Position numbers and translations under genes: made by a program. DNA of 37,248 bases from a virus. Each line of letters opens with the position of its first letter. The stretch's first letter is position 1. A model generated the notes under the pieces. It saw only the letters and a program-made list of their open reading frames with translations, was not told the origin of the DNA and searched no databases. Shown one piece after another: positions 1 through 6,867 of the stretch. The stretch covers positions 1-37,248 of IMG/VR virus record IMGVR_UViG_3300019761_000004. One strand, written 5' to 3'.

Positions 1-123
1 AAGCCAAAACAGAGAAAGCGCAGCAACATCGACACTATCGGCGTCATGCCCCGGCACACATGCGGGGGAGGGCCTAAGAGCCGCCGGGCTGCGGCTCAGA
101 AAACCAGCGCAAAGGCGCGCGAG
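1..123. repeat. Terminal direct repeat, left copy
   Basis: These 123 bases are identical to the last 123 bases of the window. The repeat lies inside a 62-codon gene that is continuous only if the two ends are joined. That fits an assembly overlap on a circular or circularly permuted genome better than a biological terminal repeat. Confidence 0.95.
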
Positions 124-180
124 ACAACAGTGCCGATCACGCTATCAAAGGCACCATGGGAACAGGAGAAAACGCAATGA
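1..180 (+). CDS. Small basic protein, C-terminal part (gene crosses the junction)
   Basis: This is the 3' portion of a gene whose ATG is at 37117. Joined across the repeat it encodes 62 residues starting MTKKPKQRKRSN and ending KAPWEQEKTQ. The protein is rich in Lys, Arg and Ala, has no membrane segment, and has a short Gly cluster after a His/Cys pair (PRHTCGGG). Its stop overlaps the start of the next gene in an ATGA arrangement at 177-180, and its own start overlaps the stop of the preceding gene in the same way. Such spacing supports a real gene in the operon that begins near 35.9 kb. I do not recognise the family. A nucleic-acid-binding role is possible from charge alone. Confidence 0.75.
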   Translation, partial: KPKQRKRSNIDTIGVMPRHTCGGGPKSRRAAAQKTSAKARETTVPITLSKAPWEQEKTQ

Positions 181-902
181 CACAAGAGACACAAGAGACA
201 CAAACAGGAACACTTGAAGAGCTGGACGTGAAGCCGGGTGATGCGGTGGAGTGGATTGGATATGAGCATGTTGGCCACCATACACTAGATTTTATTGCCG
301 ACGATGGGGCTTATGTTTTCGACACAGAACAAGGCCAATTTGCCCACGGACCAGATGACCCATCGTTCAGCCTAATCTCACGCGCCGCCACACCACCATT
401 AACCATCGAAGCCGGGAAATACTACAAGACGCGCGATGGGCGTAAGGTGGGGCCTATGTGCGGCATGATCTCTAAGTGGAATAATGACGGCACTTGCCGT
501 AGGGCTTGTGACACGCGTTGTGACGAACTCATCGCCGAGTGGATCGACACCCCCGCAGACACCCCACCCACATGGGGCGATATGACCGACGCTGAGAAGG
601 GCGCGCTGTTGTTGGCCGAGTTGGATGGAGAATGCCTTGAGCAAAAAGGGAGGGTTATTGTTAATGGTGAAAGTTTGTTTCGCTGGGCACCTAAGCAAGA
701 GGGGTGCTGGCTAGACAAATTCGCATACCGCATCAAGCCGGAGCCACTAGTGGAGAATGTGACGCTTATGGTTTACGACAATGGTGAGGGGCAGCCACAC
801 ATTGCAGAATACATGAGTGACCCGAATTACCGCATGGTGTACACGCGGACCAACGGCGAGCCAGACCTCGACAGCATCAAGATGGAGCGGATCAATGACT
901 GA
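177..902 (+). CDS. Phage protein of unknown function, 241 aa
   Basis: The start is set at 177 (MTQETQETQ) because it forms an ATGA overlap with the preceding stop; an upstream in-frame ATG at 156 would lie deep in that gene. The N-terminus is a short Thr/Gln/Glu repeat encoded by a 9-bp tandem repeat. The body carries a Cys-containing stretch (CGMISKWNNDGTCRRACDTRCDE) and then segments such as MTDAEKGALLLAELDG and FAYRIKPEP. Those segments recall small early proteins of many lambdoid and alphaproteobacterial phages. It looks soluble. No catalytic motif is recognised and the function is unknown. It sits in an operon of similar small accessory genes. Confidence 0.8.
   Translation: MTQETQETQTGTLEELDVKPGDAVEWIGYEHVGHHTLDFIADDGAYVFDTEQGQFAHGPDDPSFSLISRAATPPLTIEAGKYYKTRDGRKVGPMCGMISKWNNDGTCRRACDTRCDELIAEWIDTPADTPPTWGDMTDAEKGALLLAELDGECLEQKGRVIVNGESLFRWAPKQEGCWLDKFAYRIKPEPLVENVTLMVYDNGEGQPHIAEYMSDPNYRMVYTRTNGEPDLDSIKMERIND
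180..206 (+). repeat. Short tandem repeat (9-bp unit)
   Basis: The unit acacaagag is repeated about 2.7 times at the 5' end of the 177-902 gene and encodes a Thr-Gln-Glu repeat. Slippage here would add or remove three residues without changing frame. Confidence 0.8.
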
Positions 903-1302
903 CAAAGCACGAGAGGCGATTGCGGAAATCGTAAACAGCAATATTTTCTTTGGTTCTGCAGGGGTATCTGTTGGTGATGCTGCCACTATTTCAGCACAAG
1001 CCACTGACGCTATCCTTGCCGCCCTGCCCGAGATCATCCGGCAGAACCCTTCCATCATCGCGGATATGGTGCCGGGTCTGGTGCCGGATCTGGTGTGGGA
1101 GGGCGACGTATGGTGCCAAACATCGGACAATTACATGGCTTGGTATGATGGATTTGATCAAGCTGGAGACGTTTGGGCGAACAGCGTCGATGAGATCAGT
1201 TACCGGAACCTTGGCGATGCAAAAGCGGCAGTGCAAAGAAAACACAACGTGGACACCATCGTCGCCGCACTAGGCATGAAGGATGCCAAATCAAGTGGGT
1301 GA
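895..1302 (+). CDS. Hypothetical phage protein, 135 aa
   Basis: The start at 895 (MTDKAREAIAEIV) overlaps the upstream stop by 8 bp; the longer in-frame ORF from 817 is rejected because it would run far into the previous gene. The sequence starts with helix-rich Ala/Ile segments (TISAQATDAILAALPEII). It continues with an acidic, Trp-rich middle (VWEGDVWCQTSDNYMAWYDG) and ends in a Lys-rich helix. No transmembrane segment or known motif is seen. It is one of a chain of overlapping small genes that probably share one transcript. Function unknown. Confidence 0.75.
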   Translation: MTDKAREAIAEIVNSNIFFGSAGVSVGDAATISAQATDAILAALPEIIRQNPSIIADMVPGLVPDLVWEGDVWCQTSDNYMAWYDGFDQAGDVWANSVDEISYRNLGDAKAAVQRKHNVDTIVAALGMKDAKSSG

Positions 1303-1498
1303 CACATCAGCGCTAATTGCCATTCCCATGCTGATGTTTCTGCTGCTTATCGGCGGGGTTTCTCAATGCGTCCTTGTCGAGATACCCAAGGTGAACAAAA
1401 GGGACGCTGAAATATCACTTCAAAAATGTATTCGAGCGGCAAAAGATGATGGCCACAGCTCGGGATACATTCAAAAAATATGCGGAGAGAACCGATGA
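1283..1498 (+). CDS. Small single-pass membrane protein, 71 aa
   Basis: It overlaps the previous gene by 20 bp and the next by 4 bp (ATGA). One strong hydrophobic segment lies at about residues 11-32 (IAIPMLMFLLLIGGVSQCVL). The short N-terminus is outside the segment and a charged 40-residue tail with two Cys follows. Small early membrane proteins like this are common in phages and are often toxic or modulatory to the host, but nothing here identifies a target. Confidence 0.65.
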   Translation: MPNQVGDTSALIAIPMLMFLLLIGGVSQCVLVEIPKVNKRDAEISLQKCIRAAKDDGHSSGYIQKICGENR

Positions 1499-1680
1499 CC
1501 CAGCGACCTAAGTCAAAATATAAACGCTGCAAGGTTTGTAGGGAGCTAGTGGTTGATCCGGACAACTGCGCCAACTGCGAACACCAAGACCCATGGCAAA
1601 CCCACCCATACCCGGGAAATGGGAAGCGCGGATCACCTACCCTTGATATTCAAGAGGGCAATTCGGAGGAGAACTTCTGA
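1495..1680 (+). CDS. Small zinc-ribbon-like protein, 61 aa
   Basis: The start at 1495 makes an ATGA overlap with the preceding stop. Two paired-cysteine knuckles (CKVC at about residues 12-15 and CANC about 14 residues later, followed by a His) suggest a small treble-clef or zinc-ribbon fold. The C-terminal half is polar and rich in Gly and Pro. The protein is probably cytoplasmic. A nucleic-acid or protein-binding adaptor is plausible, but no specific family is recognised. Confidence 0.7.
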   Translation: MTQRPKSKYKRCKVCRELVVDPDNCANCEHQDPWQTHPYPGNGKRGSPTLDIQEGNSEENF

Positions 1681-2015
1681 TGGCTGACATCGACACCAGC
1701 AAGGGAGCTGTGGAGCGTTTCATTGCAACCCCCCTGACAGAGATAGCACTTTCTGTTGGTTTGCCAGTTACGGGCGACGATAAGGAAGCTGTGAAACAGG
1801 TTGCCGTAATACTCCGCGCCCTTGTAGCTGAACGCGACACCCTGCAAGCCAAGGTGGCGCGACTGGAGGTTGATTTAGCGGAGGCTGTGACAGCATTGAA
1901 GCATGTGTTGGCGGGAAAACCTGTTTGCAATGCAGATGAAATCATCGCCCGCAACCCACTCAAGTCGGAGCCAGCCCCGCGCCAGAGCGTGAAGGAGGGA
2001 AAAGCCGATGAATAA
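1680..2015 (+). CDS. Hypothetical coiled-coil protein, 111 aa
   Basis: It starts on the last base of the previous stop (TGATG). A helical region from about residue 48 to 80 (ALVAERDTLQAKVARLEVDL) has heptad-like Leu/Val spacing typical of a dimeric coiled coil. The C-terminus is Lys/Glu-rich. There is no catalytic motif and no membrane segment. Comparable short coiled-coil proteins are common in phage accessory operons. The function is not known. Confidence 0.75.
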   Translation: MADIDTSKGAVERFIATPLTEIALSVGLPVTGDDKEAVKQVAVILRALVAERDTLQAKVARLEVDLAEAVTALKHVLAGKPVCNADEIIARNPLKSEPAPRQSVKEGKADE

Positions 2016-2145
2016 AGTAGCGATGACCTTCTGGGAGTGGTTGACCCTATTCATGCAGGCATTGGCGCTGGGATTTGTTGGTGGTATGGCGCCCGTCTAT
2101 GAGGTGCGATACCCAGACACGCGCAGTTGCAGCCGATCCATTTAG
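2008..2145 (+). CDS. Small membrane peptide, 45 aa
   Basis: The ATG at 2008 overlaps the upstream stop by 8 bp, with GGAGGG upstream. The peptide starts MNKVAMTFWEWL and has one hydrophobic segment (residues 10-28) followed by a short polar tail. It is the last gene of the rightward operon and ends 8 bp before the convergent Rz1 stop. No clear terminator separates the two convergent units, so transcripts may run into each other here. Confidence 0.55.
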   Translation: MNKVAMTFWEWLTLFMQALALGFVGGMAPVYEVRYPDTRSCSRSI

Positions 2146-2153
2146 CGCGTTAC

Positions 2154-2387
2154 TTAAAACGGCGCGGATACCGAGGCAGACCTGCCAGATAGCGTTTCCA
2201 CCTTGTCGCCGCAGCTCAGCAGCTCTTTTCGGTCCTGAGACCAAAGCAATTCGATTTTCCTATCATCCATCCAACCAGCCGGGATCTGCACGGGCCGGGC
2301 GCATGGGTCTGCCCCATCAACGTATGGCGTTGAGCCGCTGCACCCTGCCAGGGCTAAGGCAGCGCTTAACAATAATGGGGTCCGCAT
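2154..2387 (-). CDS. Rz1: Outer-membrane spanin lipoprotein, Rz1-like (o-spanin)
   Basis: The 77-residue protein starts MRTPLLLSAALALAGCSGS, a signal peptide ending in a lipobox (LAGC), so Cys15-16 would be lipidated after signal peptidase II cleavage. The rest is short and polar, as expected for the periplasmic part of an o-spanin. Its first 71 bp lie inside the Rz gene in another reading frame, the classic overlapping Rz/Rz1 arrangement. With Rz it should bridge the periplasm and fuse the two membranes in the last step of lysis. It has fewer prolines than lambda Rz1, but position and lipobox make the call firm. Confidence 0.85.
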   Translation of the reverse strand: MRTPLLLSAALALAGCSGSTPYVDGADPCARPVQIPAGWMDDRKIELLWSQDRKELLSCGDKVETLSGRSASVSAPF

Positions 2388-2595
2388 AGGCCTGCTCCTT
2401 CAATTGGTCCGCCAGCTGGTCGCGCTCTTGCGCAATGCGGCGGCGGTCGGCTTCCAGTATGCGCCCGGCCTCGATCCGGGCCAGATCCTCGGCCTGCCGT
2501 GCCGCTTCGGCTGCACCATATCCCATTCGATAGCCTTGAAGCCCAATGGCGGCGACAACCGTCAGCGCTATGGCATATGGCAGAAGGCGGATCAT
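2317..2595 (-). CDS. Rz: Inner-membrane spanin, Rz-like (i-spanin)
   Basis: Start taken at 2595 (MIRLLPYAIALTVVAAIG), in ATGA overlap with the endolysin stop; an upstream in-frame codon at 2622 is less likely. About 92 residues: an N-terminal transmembrane anchor at 5-22, then a long charged amphipathic helix (ARQAEDLARIEAGRILEADR onward) of the periplasmic coiled-coil type. The 3' end overlaps Rz1. The protein is expected to sit in the inner membrane and pair with the Rz1 lipoprotein. Confidence 0.85.
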   Translation of the reverse strand: MIRLLPYAIALTVVAAIGLQGYRMGYGAAEAARQAEDLARIEAGRILEADRRRIAQERDQLADQLKEQAYADPIIVKRCLSPGRVQRLNAIR

Positions 2596-3341
2596 GCCGC
2601 CTCTTTCAGCGCCTGATGGCACATGGCACGTTCTGCCCCGCGCCGATTGACCAGACCGGCCCAGACGCGACCGCCTGCCCTGTTCCAGCGCGGCAGCTCA
2701 TTGCATGCGCCCGTCAGATCCCCGGCATTGGCCTTGCGCACCAGGGTCGAGCTACAAGCAGCCCCGGCCCCGACATTGTAGGTCCAGCTGACCAGGGCAA
2801 TCTTCATGCCCACCGGAACCGGATGGGTCAAACAGCGATCCAGCGCAGCCTCATAGGCAACGATCTCGCGCGCCAGCATGTCATCGCACTCAGCCTTGCT
2901 GTAGCTGTCGCCTGGCTGCACCCCTTTGGTCTCGCCATAGCAAACGGTCCAGATGCCAACCACATCCCGATATGCCTCCGTGCGCAAACCCTCCCACTGA
3001 CCGATGAAGCCAATGGCCGAGGTCATGGCGATGCCGCCGCCAGCGATCATACCAACTGTTCGCCGCCGCATCGCGCCTTTGGTATCGCGCCGGAAAGCTG
3101 CCCATAGGCCAGATGACGGCTGCACAATCACCCTGGCCGGGATTGCGATCAGGTTCACCAGCGCCGCGATGCCAGCGAAGATCAACGGATCTATGCCAAG
3201 CAGACCCGGCGACACCAAGGCGATGAACACCGGTAGCACCGAAAGCACGGCGGCGAAGATCAGCAGGCGCACAGACCAAGATTGGGTCAGCGTGGATTTC
3301 CAGTCTGCGATCAGTTTCATTCGTATGCCTCTGTCACTCAT
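2592..3341 (-). CDS. Membrane-anchored GH24 lysozyme (endolysin) with holin-like N-terminus
   Basis: About 249 residues from the ATG at 3341, which overlaps the preceding small peptide stop (ATGA). Another ATG at 3320 has a good Shine-Dalgarno (AGAGG). The first ~90 residues, beginning MKLIADWKSTLTQSWSVRL, contain two transmembrane helices (about 24-43 and 52-72) and resemble small holin-type proteins of the DUF7940 kind. A third, Gly/Ala-rich segment (95-114) looks like a signal-anchor-release helix. The GH24 domain follows, with the catalytic E-x8-D-x5-T pattern (E117, D126, T132; WEGLRTEAYRDVVGIWT). The C-terminal half matches the T4/P22-like lysozyme fold length. It cuts peptidoglycan during lysis. 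The fusion of holin-like and lysozyme parts is unusual. Confidence 0.85.
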   Translation of the reverse strand: MSDRGIRMKLIADWKSTLTQSWSVRLLIFAAVLSVLPVFIALVSPGLLGIDPLIFAGIAALVNLIAIPARVIVQPSSGLWAAFRRDTKGAMRRRTVGMIAGGGIAMTSAIGFIGQWEGLRTEAYRDVVGIWTVCYGETKGVQPGDSYSKAECDDMLAREIVAYEAALDRCLTHPVPVGMKIALVSWTYNVGAGAACSSTLVRKANAGDLTGACNELPRWNRAGGRVWAGLVNRRGAERAMCHQALKEAA

Positions 3342-3418
3342 AACAGTATCCACCCCGCGAACTCTCCAAGGCCGCTCCCCATGCTGAGAAAAAATGCAGT
3401 GCCAATTAGTATCTTCAT
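3338..3418 (-). CDS. Tiny membrane peptide in the lysis cassette, 26 aa
   Basis: The ATG at 3418 overlaps the stop of the upstream holin-like gene (ATGA), and its TGA overlaps the ATG at 3341 of the endolysin gene (ATGA). It reads MKILIGTAFFLSMGSGLGEF and ends GWILL, almost entirely hydrophobic, so one membrane segment. The double overlap is strong evidence for a translated cistron. It could be a small holin, an antiholin or only a coupling peptide. Confidence 0.6.
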   Translation of the reverse strand: MKILIGTAFFLSMGSGLGEFAGWILL

Positions 3419-3636
3419 GATAGCCACCCTTTCATCATTTCTAGGACATTCTTCAGAGAGCCTGCCGCGCCGATGATAGCAGCCAAGGCAAATAGACGCC
3501 AATTTCTAATGACCCAAGCAAGCTTGCTCAATACGGACAGGTCTGTATCGCTGAACTCGTTCCATTCCCTAAGCATGGCGCGTACCTTTTCGGCCTCTTC
3601 CCCAGAGATAGGGCTGGCGTTTTGGTTGTCACTCAT
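3415..3636 (-). CDS. Putative holin or lysis-associated membrane protein, 73 aa
   Basis: The N-terminal 40 residues are acidic and helical (SGEEAEKVRAMLREWNEF). They are followed by a single predicted membrane helix (WRLFALAAIIGAAGSL, about 46-61) and a short amphipathic tail ending MMKGWLS. It lies directly upstream of the tiny peptide and the endolysin and overlaps the preceding membrane protein by 4 bp. Size, topology and location suit a holin-class protein, but holins are too diverse for a motif-based call. Confidence 0.6.
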   Translation of the reverse strand: MSDNQNASPISGEEAEKVRAMLREWNEFSDTDLSVLSKLAWVIRNWRLFALAAIIGAAGSLKNVLEMMKGWLS

Positions 3637-4115
3637 TTCTGGACACCACGCTTTTTATTGCTTCCCATATCGTTTGAACCACTTCCTGTATGGTAACGCC
3701 CTCCGCCCATAGAATGGCGAGTATCAAAACCACACATCCGGCGTATAAAAAACTGTATGCTGCCATATAGCTTTCCAAACCCACCGCTACCCAAAACGAC
3801 ATACTGAATACATGCCAATAAGTTGACTATATCATATAAACCGATGCGTCCTAGTTGTTGCTCAAACCTATACAAAACAATCATCACCAAAAATATGGCA
3901 GCAATTACGTAATTTCTGCGAACTTGGGACCAGAGCAAAGCCGCAACGCTGGCTATGTCCACGACGCCAACTGCTAATGGCGAACTGTCGAGCGCCGATG
4001 TCGCACTGAAATTCAACCACAAGACAGATATTGCAAACCATCTGTCGCAGGTGGTCGCCGCGCCAGACCCTAGCAAAAGCGCCGCTAGAACTATGCTCTG
4101 GTCCCAACTCATCAT
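3633..4115 (-). CDS. Multi-pass membrane protein near lysis genes, 160 aa
   Basis: The start codon at 4115 shares its A with the preceding stop (TAATG). Three to four hydrophobic segments are seen: about 7-22, 45-60, 69-83 and 95-110 (VIAAIFLVMIVLYRFEQQLG is the clearest). The C-terminus is a Gly/Ser/Arg-rich polar tail (SMGGGRYHTGSGSNDMGSNK). It could be part of the lysis system or a superinfection-type membrane protein. I do not recognise a family. Confidence 0.6.
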   Translation of the reverse strand: MMSWDQSIVLAALLLGSGAATTCDRWFAISVLWLNFSATSALDSSPLAVGVVDIASVAALLWSQVRRNYVIAAIFLVMIVLYRFEQQLGRIGLYDIVNLLACIQYVVLGSGGFGKLYGSIQFFIRRMCGFDTRHSMGGGRYHTGSGSNDMGSNKKRGVQK

Positions 4116-4357
4116 TACCGACCGCTGCCGCCGCCGCCGCGTGTTGTGACGCTCGCTGTCAATTCTGGATAATGCTTATCCAGCGCCTCTGTCGCCTTTG
4201 CATGCCAAGCATTGAGCTCGCCGAGCAAGCCCATTGCAGCGTTTGCCGCCATCGGGCGACCTGCATCTGCGTTCAGCTTTTGCAGCTCTTTGAGGCCCTG
4301 TTTTACCGGGGCGATGCCGTCCTGCACTTGGTCAATCATTTCGCGTTCTGTTTTCAT
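4115..4357 (-). CDS. Small helical protein between fibre-assembly and lysis genes, 80 aa
   Basis: The start is chosen at 4357 (MKTEREMIDQVQDG), which has an AAAGG Shine-Dalgarno. The ATG at 4402 would overlap the upstream gene by 28 bp and lacks a good site. The protein is mostly helical (APVKQGLKELQKLNADAG, LLGELNAWHAKATEAL) with a Gly-rich end. No motif is recognised. It is probably a minor tail or lysis-linked accessory protein. Confidence 0.65.
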   Translation of the reverse strand: MKTEREMIDQVQDGIAPVKQGLKELQKLNADAGRPMAANAAMGLLGELNAWHAKATEALDKHYPELTASVTTRGGGGSGR

Positions 4358-4374
4358 TTTCGTATAACCTTTGT

Positions 4375-4836
4375 TTACGATTGGGTTAATGGAAGATTGC
4401 ACCCAAAAATATCGTCTAGGGTGCTGTCGGGGATGTTCAGGTTTTCCGGTGCCGCCACCTTCAACAGCAGCGGGTGCATCCGGTGAATGCTGGTCGAGGA
4501 CGCCCAGATGATGCGGGCCTCGGCTTCCTCTGCATCCGTCATGCCTTCAAGCATGGGTAGCAATGCGGTAGGCCAGCGCCCCTCTGCCGCCATCGTTGCG
4601 TCGGTTGGGGTAAGGATCTCGCGGGCGAGCAGGTCCAGGCAGAACGCCTGCCGGGGCAAAAACGCGACGTCTCTGCGCTCCTGCGTCAGGTCTGGATCGA
4701 CCCAAACTCCGTCCACCATTTTTGCGGCAGCGTGTTTTGGCGGCGCGTCGCATTCGATTGCACCTTCTGGGGGCTCGGTGTCAATAAAAACACCAATGAA
4801 AGAACCGTCCGCGTGGCGGTAATATTTAGTTGTCAT
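4375..4836 (-). CDS. Putative tail fibre assembly/accessory protein, 153 aa
   Basis: The start at 4836 (MTTKYYRHADGSFIG) is in ATGA overlap with the tail fibre stop. The N-terminal pattern, a short beta segment describing a displayed value followed by PPEGAIECDAPP and DGVWV, is typical of tail-fibre assembly or fibre-tip proteins that follow fibre genes. The middle (LPRQAFCLDLLAREILTPTDA) resembles the DUF4376-like helical part of such proteins. It likely helps fold or trimerise the adjacent fibre. The call rests on position and these weak signatures. Confidence 0.55.
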   Translation of the reverse strand: MTTKYYRHADGSFIGVFIDTEPPEGAIECDAPPKHAAAKMVDGVWVDPDLTQERRDVAFLPRQAFCLDLLAREILTPTDATMAAEGRWPTALLPMLEGMTDAEEAEARIIWASSTSIHRMHPLLLKVAAPENLNIPDSTLDDIFGCNLPLTQS

Positions 4837-5942
4837 CGCAGTGCCTCGATATAATATTCCCAAGAAGTGTTTGTCAGCCCGTTGGTCACGCCCGTTGTTT
4901 TGTTGGATGCGTTGAATGCTGTGGCGTTGTTGGTCAACCTCACACTGATCTGGGTGTCTGTGATGACAGGTGTACTGTCTTTTGATTGCACTGAATTTGA
5001 CTGGTTGATGGACAGAAGTATTTCGTCGTCAACGGCATACCCGGCATCCGCGACAAGACACTTACCCCGGAACGCGATAAAGCGCGGGGGTCCAGACATT
5101 CCGTGGCTAACCGTAACGAGCCCCGCGGCGGTCGCGGTAAATGCCGAGCTTGTGTACTTCTCAATTACTCCCGCCTGAGCAGCAATGGCCTGAGCTGTCC
5201 GTAGTGCGGTCATATACTTATCGTTATCAGTTCCGGCCTCCGCCTCTGGCTGTGTTGCCTTGCTGGCGGCAGGCAGAGCGGCATCCGCCTTAGTACCCTG
5301 CGCTGCCGTTGCAAAGTCACCTGTTGCGGACGTTGCCGCAGTCCCCAATCCTAGATTGGTCCTAGCTGTCCCCGTGTTAGCAAGCCCTGCTAGATTATCA
5401 GCCTTTGCCAAGAAATTTGTTGGGTTAATAGATGCCGCACTATTAGCAGCCGCTATCGCAGATAAAGCTGCATCATCTGCATCGCCAGACGCAGACGCAG
5501 CATCAGCAGCCGCGCTATCAGCCGCCGCCGCCGCCTCAGCCGCCGCCGCCGCCAGTTGCGCTATGTACTCCTCAACCGTCGCATCGGGGGGCGGCTCTAC
5601 GCCAAGAAGGTCGTTAAGATTGTACGGGCCACCAGTGTTTGGCACAGAGATAGACGCAATAGGAACGCGCACCGGGCGGTTAAGCTGGTGTACCTGCACC
5701 TCGACGCGATACAGCGTGTTGCGCTCCCCCTCTTGGTTGGGCCACAGGTCAACGTCAATCGTCCCATCCGCCGCGATGGGGAACCCGTCCTCGTCGTCTT
5801 TTCCGGGGACTGGGTAAATCACTGCGTCATCATCGGCGTCTGTGTCGTACCCTGTCATCACAAAGAACACGCGGGAACTGGTGTCAGGAACGCCAGTGGG
5901 AGGCATGACTTGGCCGACGATATTGATGGTGTTAACTGTCAT
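4833..5942 (-). CDS. Tail fibre protein, 369 aa
   Basis: Three parts are visible. The N-terminal ~120 residues are beta-rich (VFFVMTGYDTDADDDAVIYP) and probably attach to the tail tip. A low-complexity Ala/Asp helix at about 124-175 is encoded by GCC-rich DNA at 5500-5560. Next comes a fibre-type repeat region with the phrase NLAGLANTGTARTNLGLGT, a hallmark of phage tail fibres. The C-terminal ~100 residues (SHGMSGPPRFIAFRGKC through WEYYIEALR) form a beta-rich tip that would contact the host surface. The fibre most likely determines adsorption. Confidence 0.85.
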   Translation of the reverse strand: MTVNTINIVGQVMPPTGVPDTSSRVFFVMTGYDTDADDDAVIYPVPGKDDEDGFPIAADGTIDVDLWPNQEGERNTLYRVEVQVHQLNRPVRVPIASISVPNTGGPYNLNDLLGVEPPPDATVEEYIAQLAAAAAEAAAAADSAAADAASASGDADDAALSAIAAANSAASINPTNFLAKADNLAGLANTGTARTNLGLGTAATSATGDFATAAQGTKADAALPAASKATQPEAEAGTDNDKYMTALRTAQAIAAQAGVIEKYTSSAFTATAAGLVTVSHGMSGPPRFIAFRGKCLVADAGYAVDDEILLSINQSNSVQSKDSTPVITDTQISVRLTNNATAFNASNKTTGVTNGLTNTSWEYYIEALR

Positions 5943-5968
5943 TTGACTTTTCCGCTCTTCTTCATTTG

Positions 5969-6508
5969 TTAGATCAGTTCTTTGCGGCGGCGCAGATAAA
6001 CCTTGCCAGCATTGAAGTTAACGCCAGTAATTTCAAAGTACCCAACAACCGCAACGCTCTTTGTTGTTGCCGCGTCCGCATCACGCCAGTAATCATCAGA
6101 TATAAAATCCAAATGACCGCTTGCTATTGAACCTGCACCAACAGAGCTGGAGGTATTGACAGTACCGATCAGCGCGGCACCAGATGTGTAAAAGTTTATT
6201 GTAACATTAGCGGGCCCGGTAACGCCGCCAAGGTTCCTCCATTCAATTAAGTACCTATAGCCAGAATCTATACTTGGAGAAACAATTGGGTTAACAGTTC
6301 CGTCAACAGCACCATCGTAAATAACACCATCTCCAGAGTCACCTACAGTCACCTTATCATACGGATAATAGGCCGCCTCATTGACTGGAGACGTGCTATC
6401 CTGCTCGATGAAGGCAATAGGGTTCTCCACCACCAGCAGGGCCTTGGCGGACGTCCACGGCTCGCCGGGGAGGTAGTCGTTCAGGTCTGGCGTGCTGTAT
6501 GCGGCCAT
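5969..6508 (-). CDS. Tail tip/fibre-associated structural protein, 179 aa
   Basis: It overlaps the previous gene by one base. The N-terminus (MAAYSTPDLNDYLPGEPWTSAKALLVVENPIAFIEQD) is of a kind seen in phage tail appendage proteins that start with a short tail-binding segment. The rest is beta-strand rich (YRYLIEWRNLGGVTGPANVT) and consistent with a jelly-roll or carbohydrate-binding domain. It lies between a small upstream gene and the fibre. The exact role is inferred from position only. Confidence 0.6.
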   Translation of the reverse strand: MAAYSTPDLNDYLPGEPWTSAKALLVVENPIAFIEQDSTSPVNEAAYYPYDKVTVGDSGDGVIYDGAVDGTVNPIVSPSIDSGYRYLIEWRNLGGVTGPANVTINFYTSGAALIGTVNTSSSVGAGSIASGHLDFISDDYWRDADAATTKSVAVVGYFEITGVNFNAGKVYLRRRKELI

Positions 6509-6858
6509 TATGCAAGCCTCGCATGAAATGCGATGATGTCAGAACCAGGATTGCTGCGGCCAGGATATGGCGAGTGCTGCCACATGGCGGCGCGGGCTGG
6601 CTCGGGGAACCCCGGATATATCGCAGGCCCGATGTATGGGCGGCGATCTCTGAACAGGCATCGCACCTCGGCGTCTGGTGGAACAGGGCATTCCCCGCCG
6701 CTCCACTCGGTGATAGGGCCGAACACATAGTCAGGCAGGCCGCGCACCCATTCAGGGCGGTCGGGTGCAGGCCGACCATTCAGCAGGTTGCCGCGCTGGC
6801 CTTCCTCATACTGGTGGCCGTTCGCTTCATTGAACCAGACGTTTGTTTGCCGCGTCAT
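6508..6858 (-). CDS. Small tail-region protein, 116 aa
   Basis: It starts MTRQTNVWFNEANGHQYEEG with an upstream AGGAGAGA site. Composition is Pro/Gly/Arg-rich with many aromatic residues and few hydrophobic runs, suggesting an extended structural or adaptor protein. It lies downstream of the tail hub gene and overlaps the next gene. No family is recognised. Confidence 0.6.
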   Translation of the reverse strand: MTRQTNVWFNEANGHQYEEGQRGNLLNGRPAPDRPEWVRGLPDYVFGPITEWSGGECPVPPDAEVRCLFRDRRPYIGPAIYPGFPEPARAAMWQHSPYPGRSNPGSDIIAFHARLA

Positions 6859-6867
6859 ATCTCTCTC

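Noticed and set aside
1-123. Biological direct terminal repeat
   Set aside because: The repeat lies inside a coding frame that is intact only across the join, and its length is typical of an assembly overlap. Not disproved without reads.
5260-5817. Long plus-strand Ala/Ser-rich ORF
   Set aside because: It is the antisense shadow of the GCC-rich tail fibre gene; the fibre frame is clearly the coding one.
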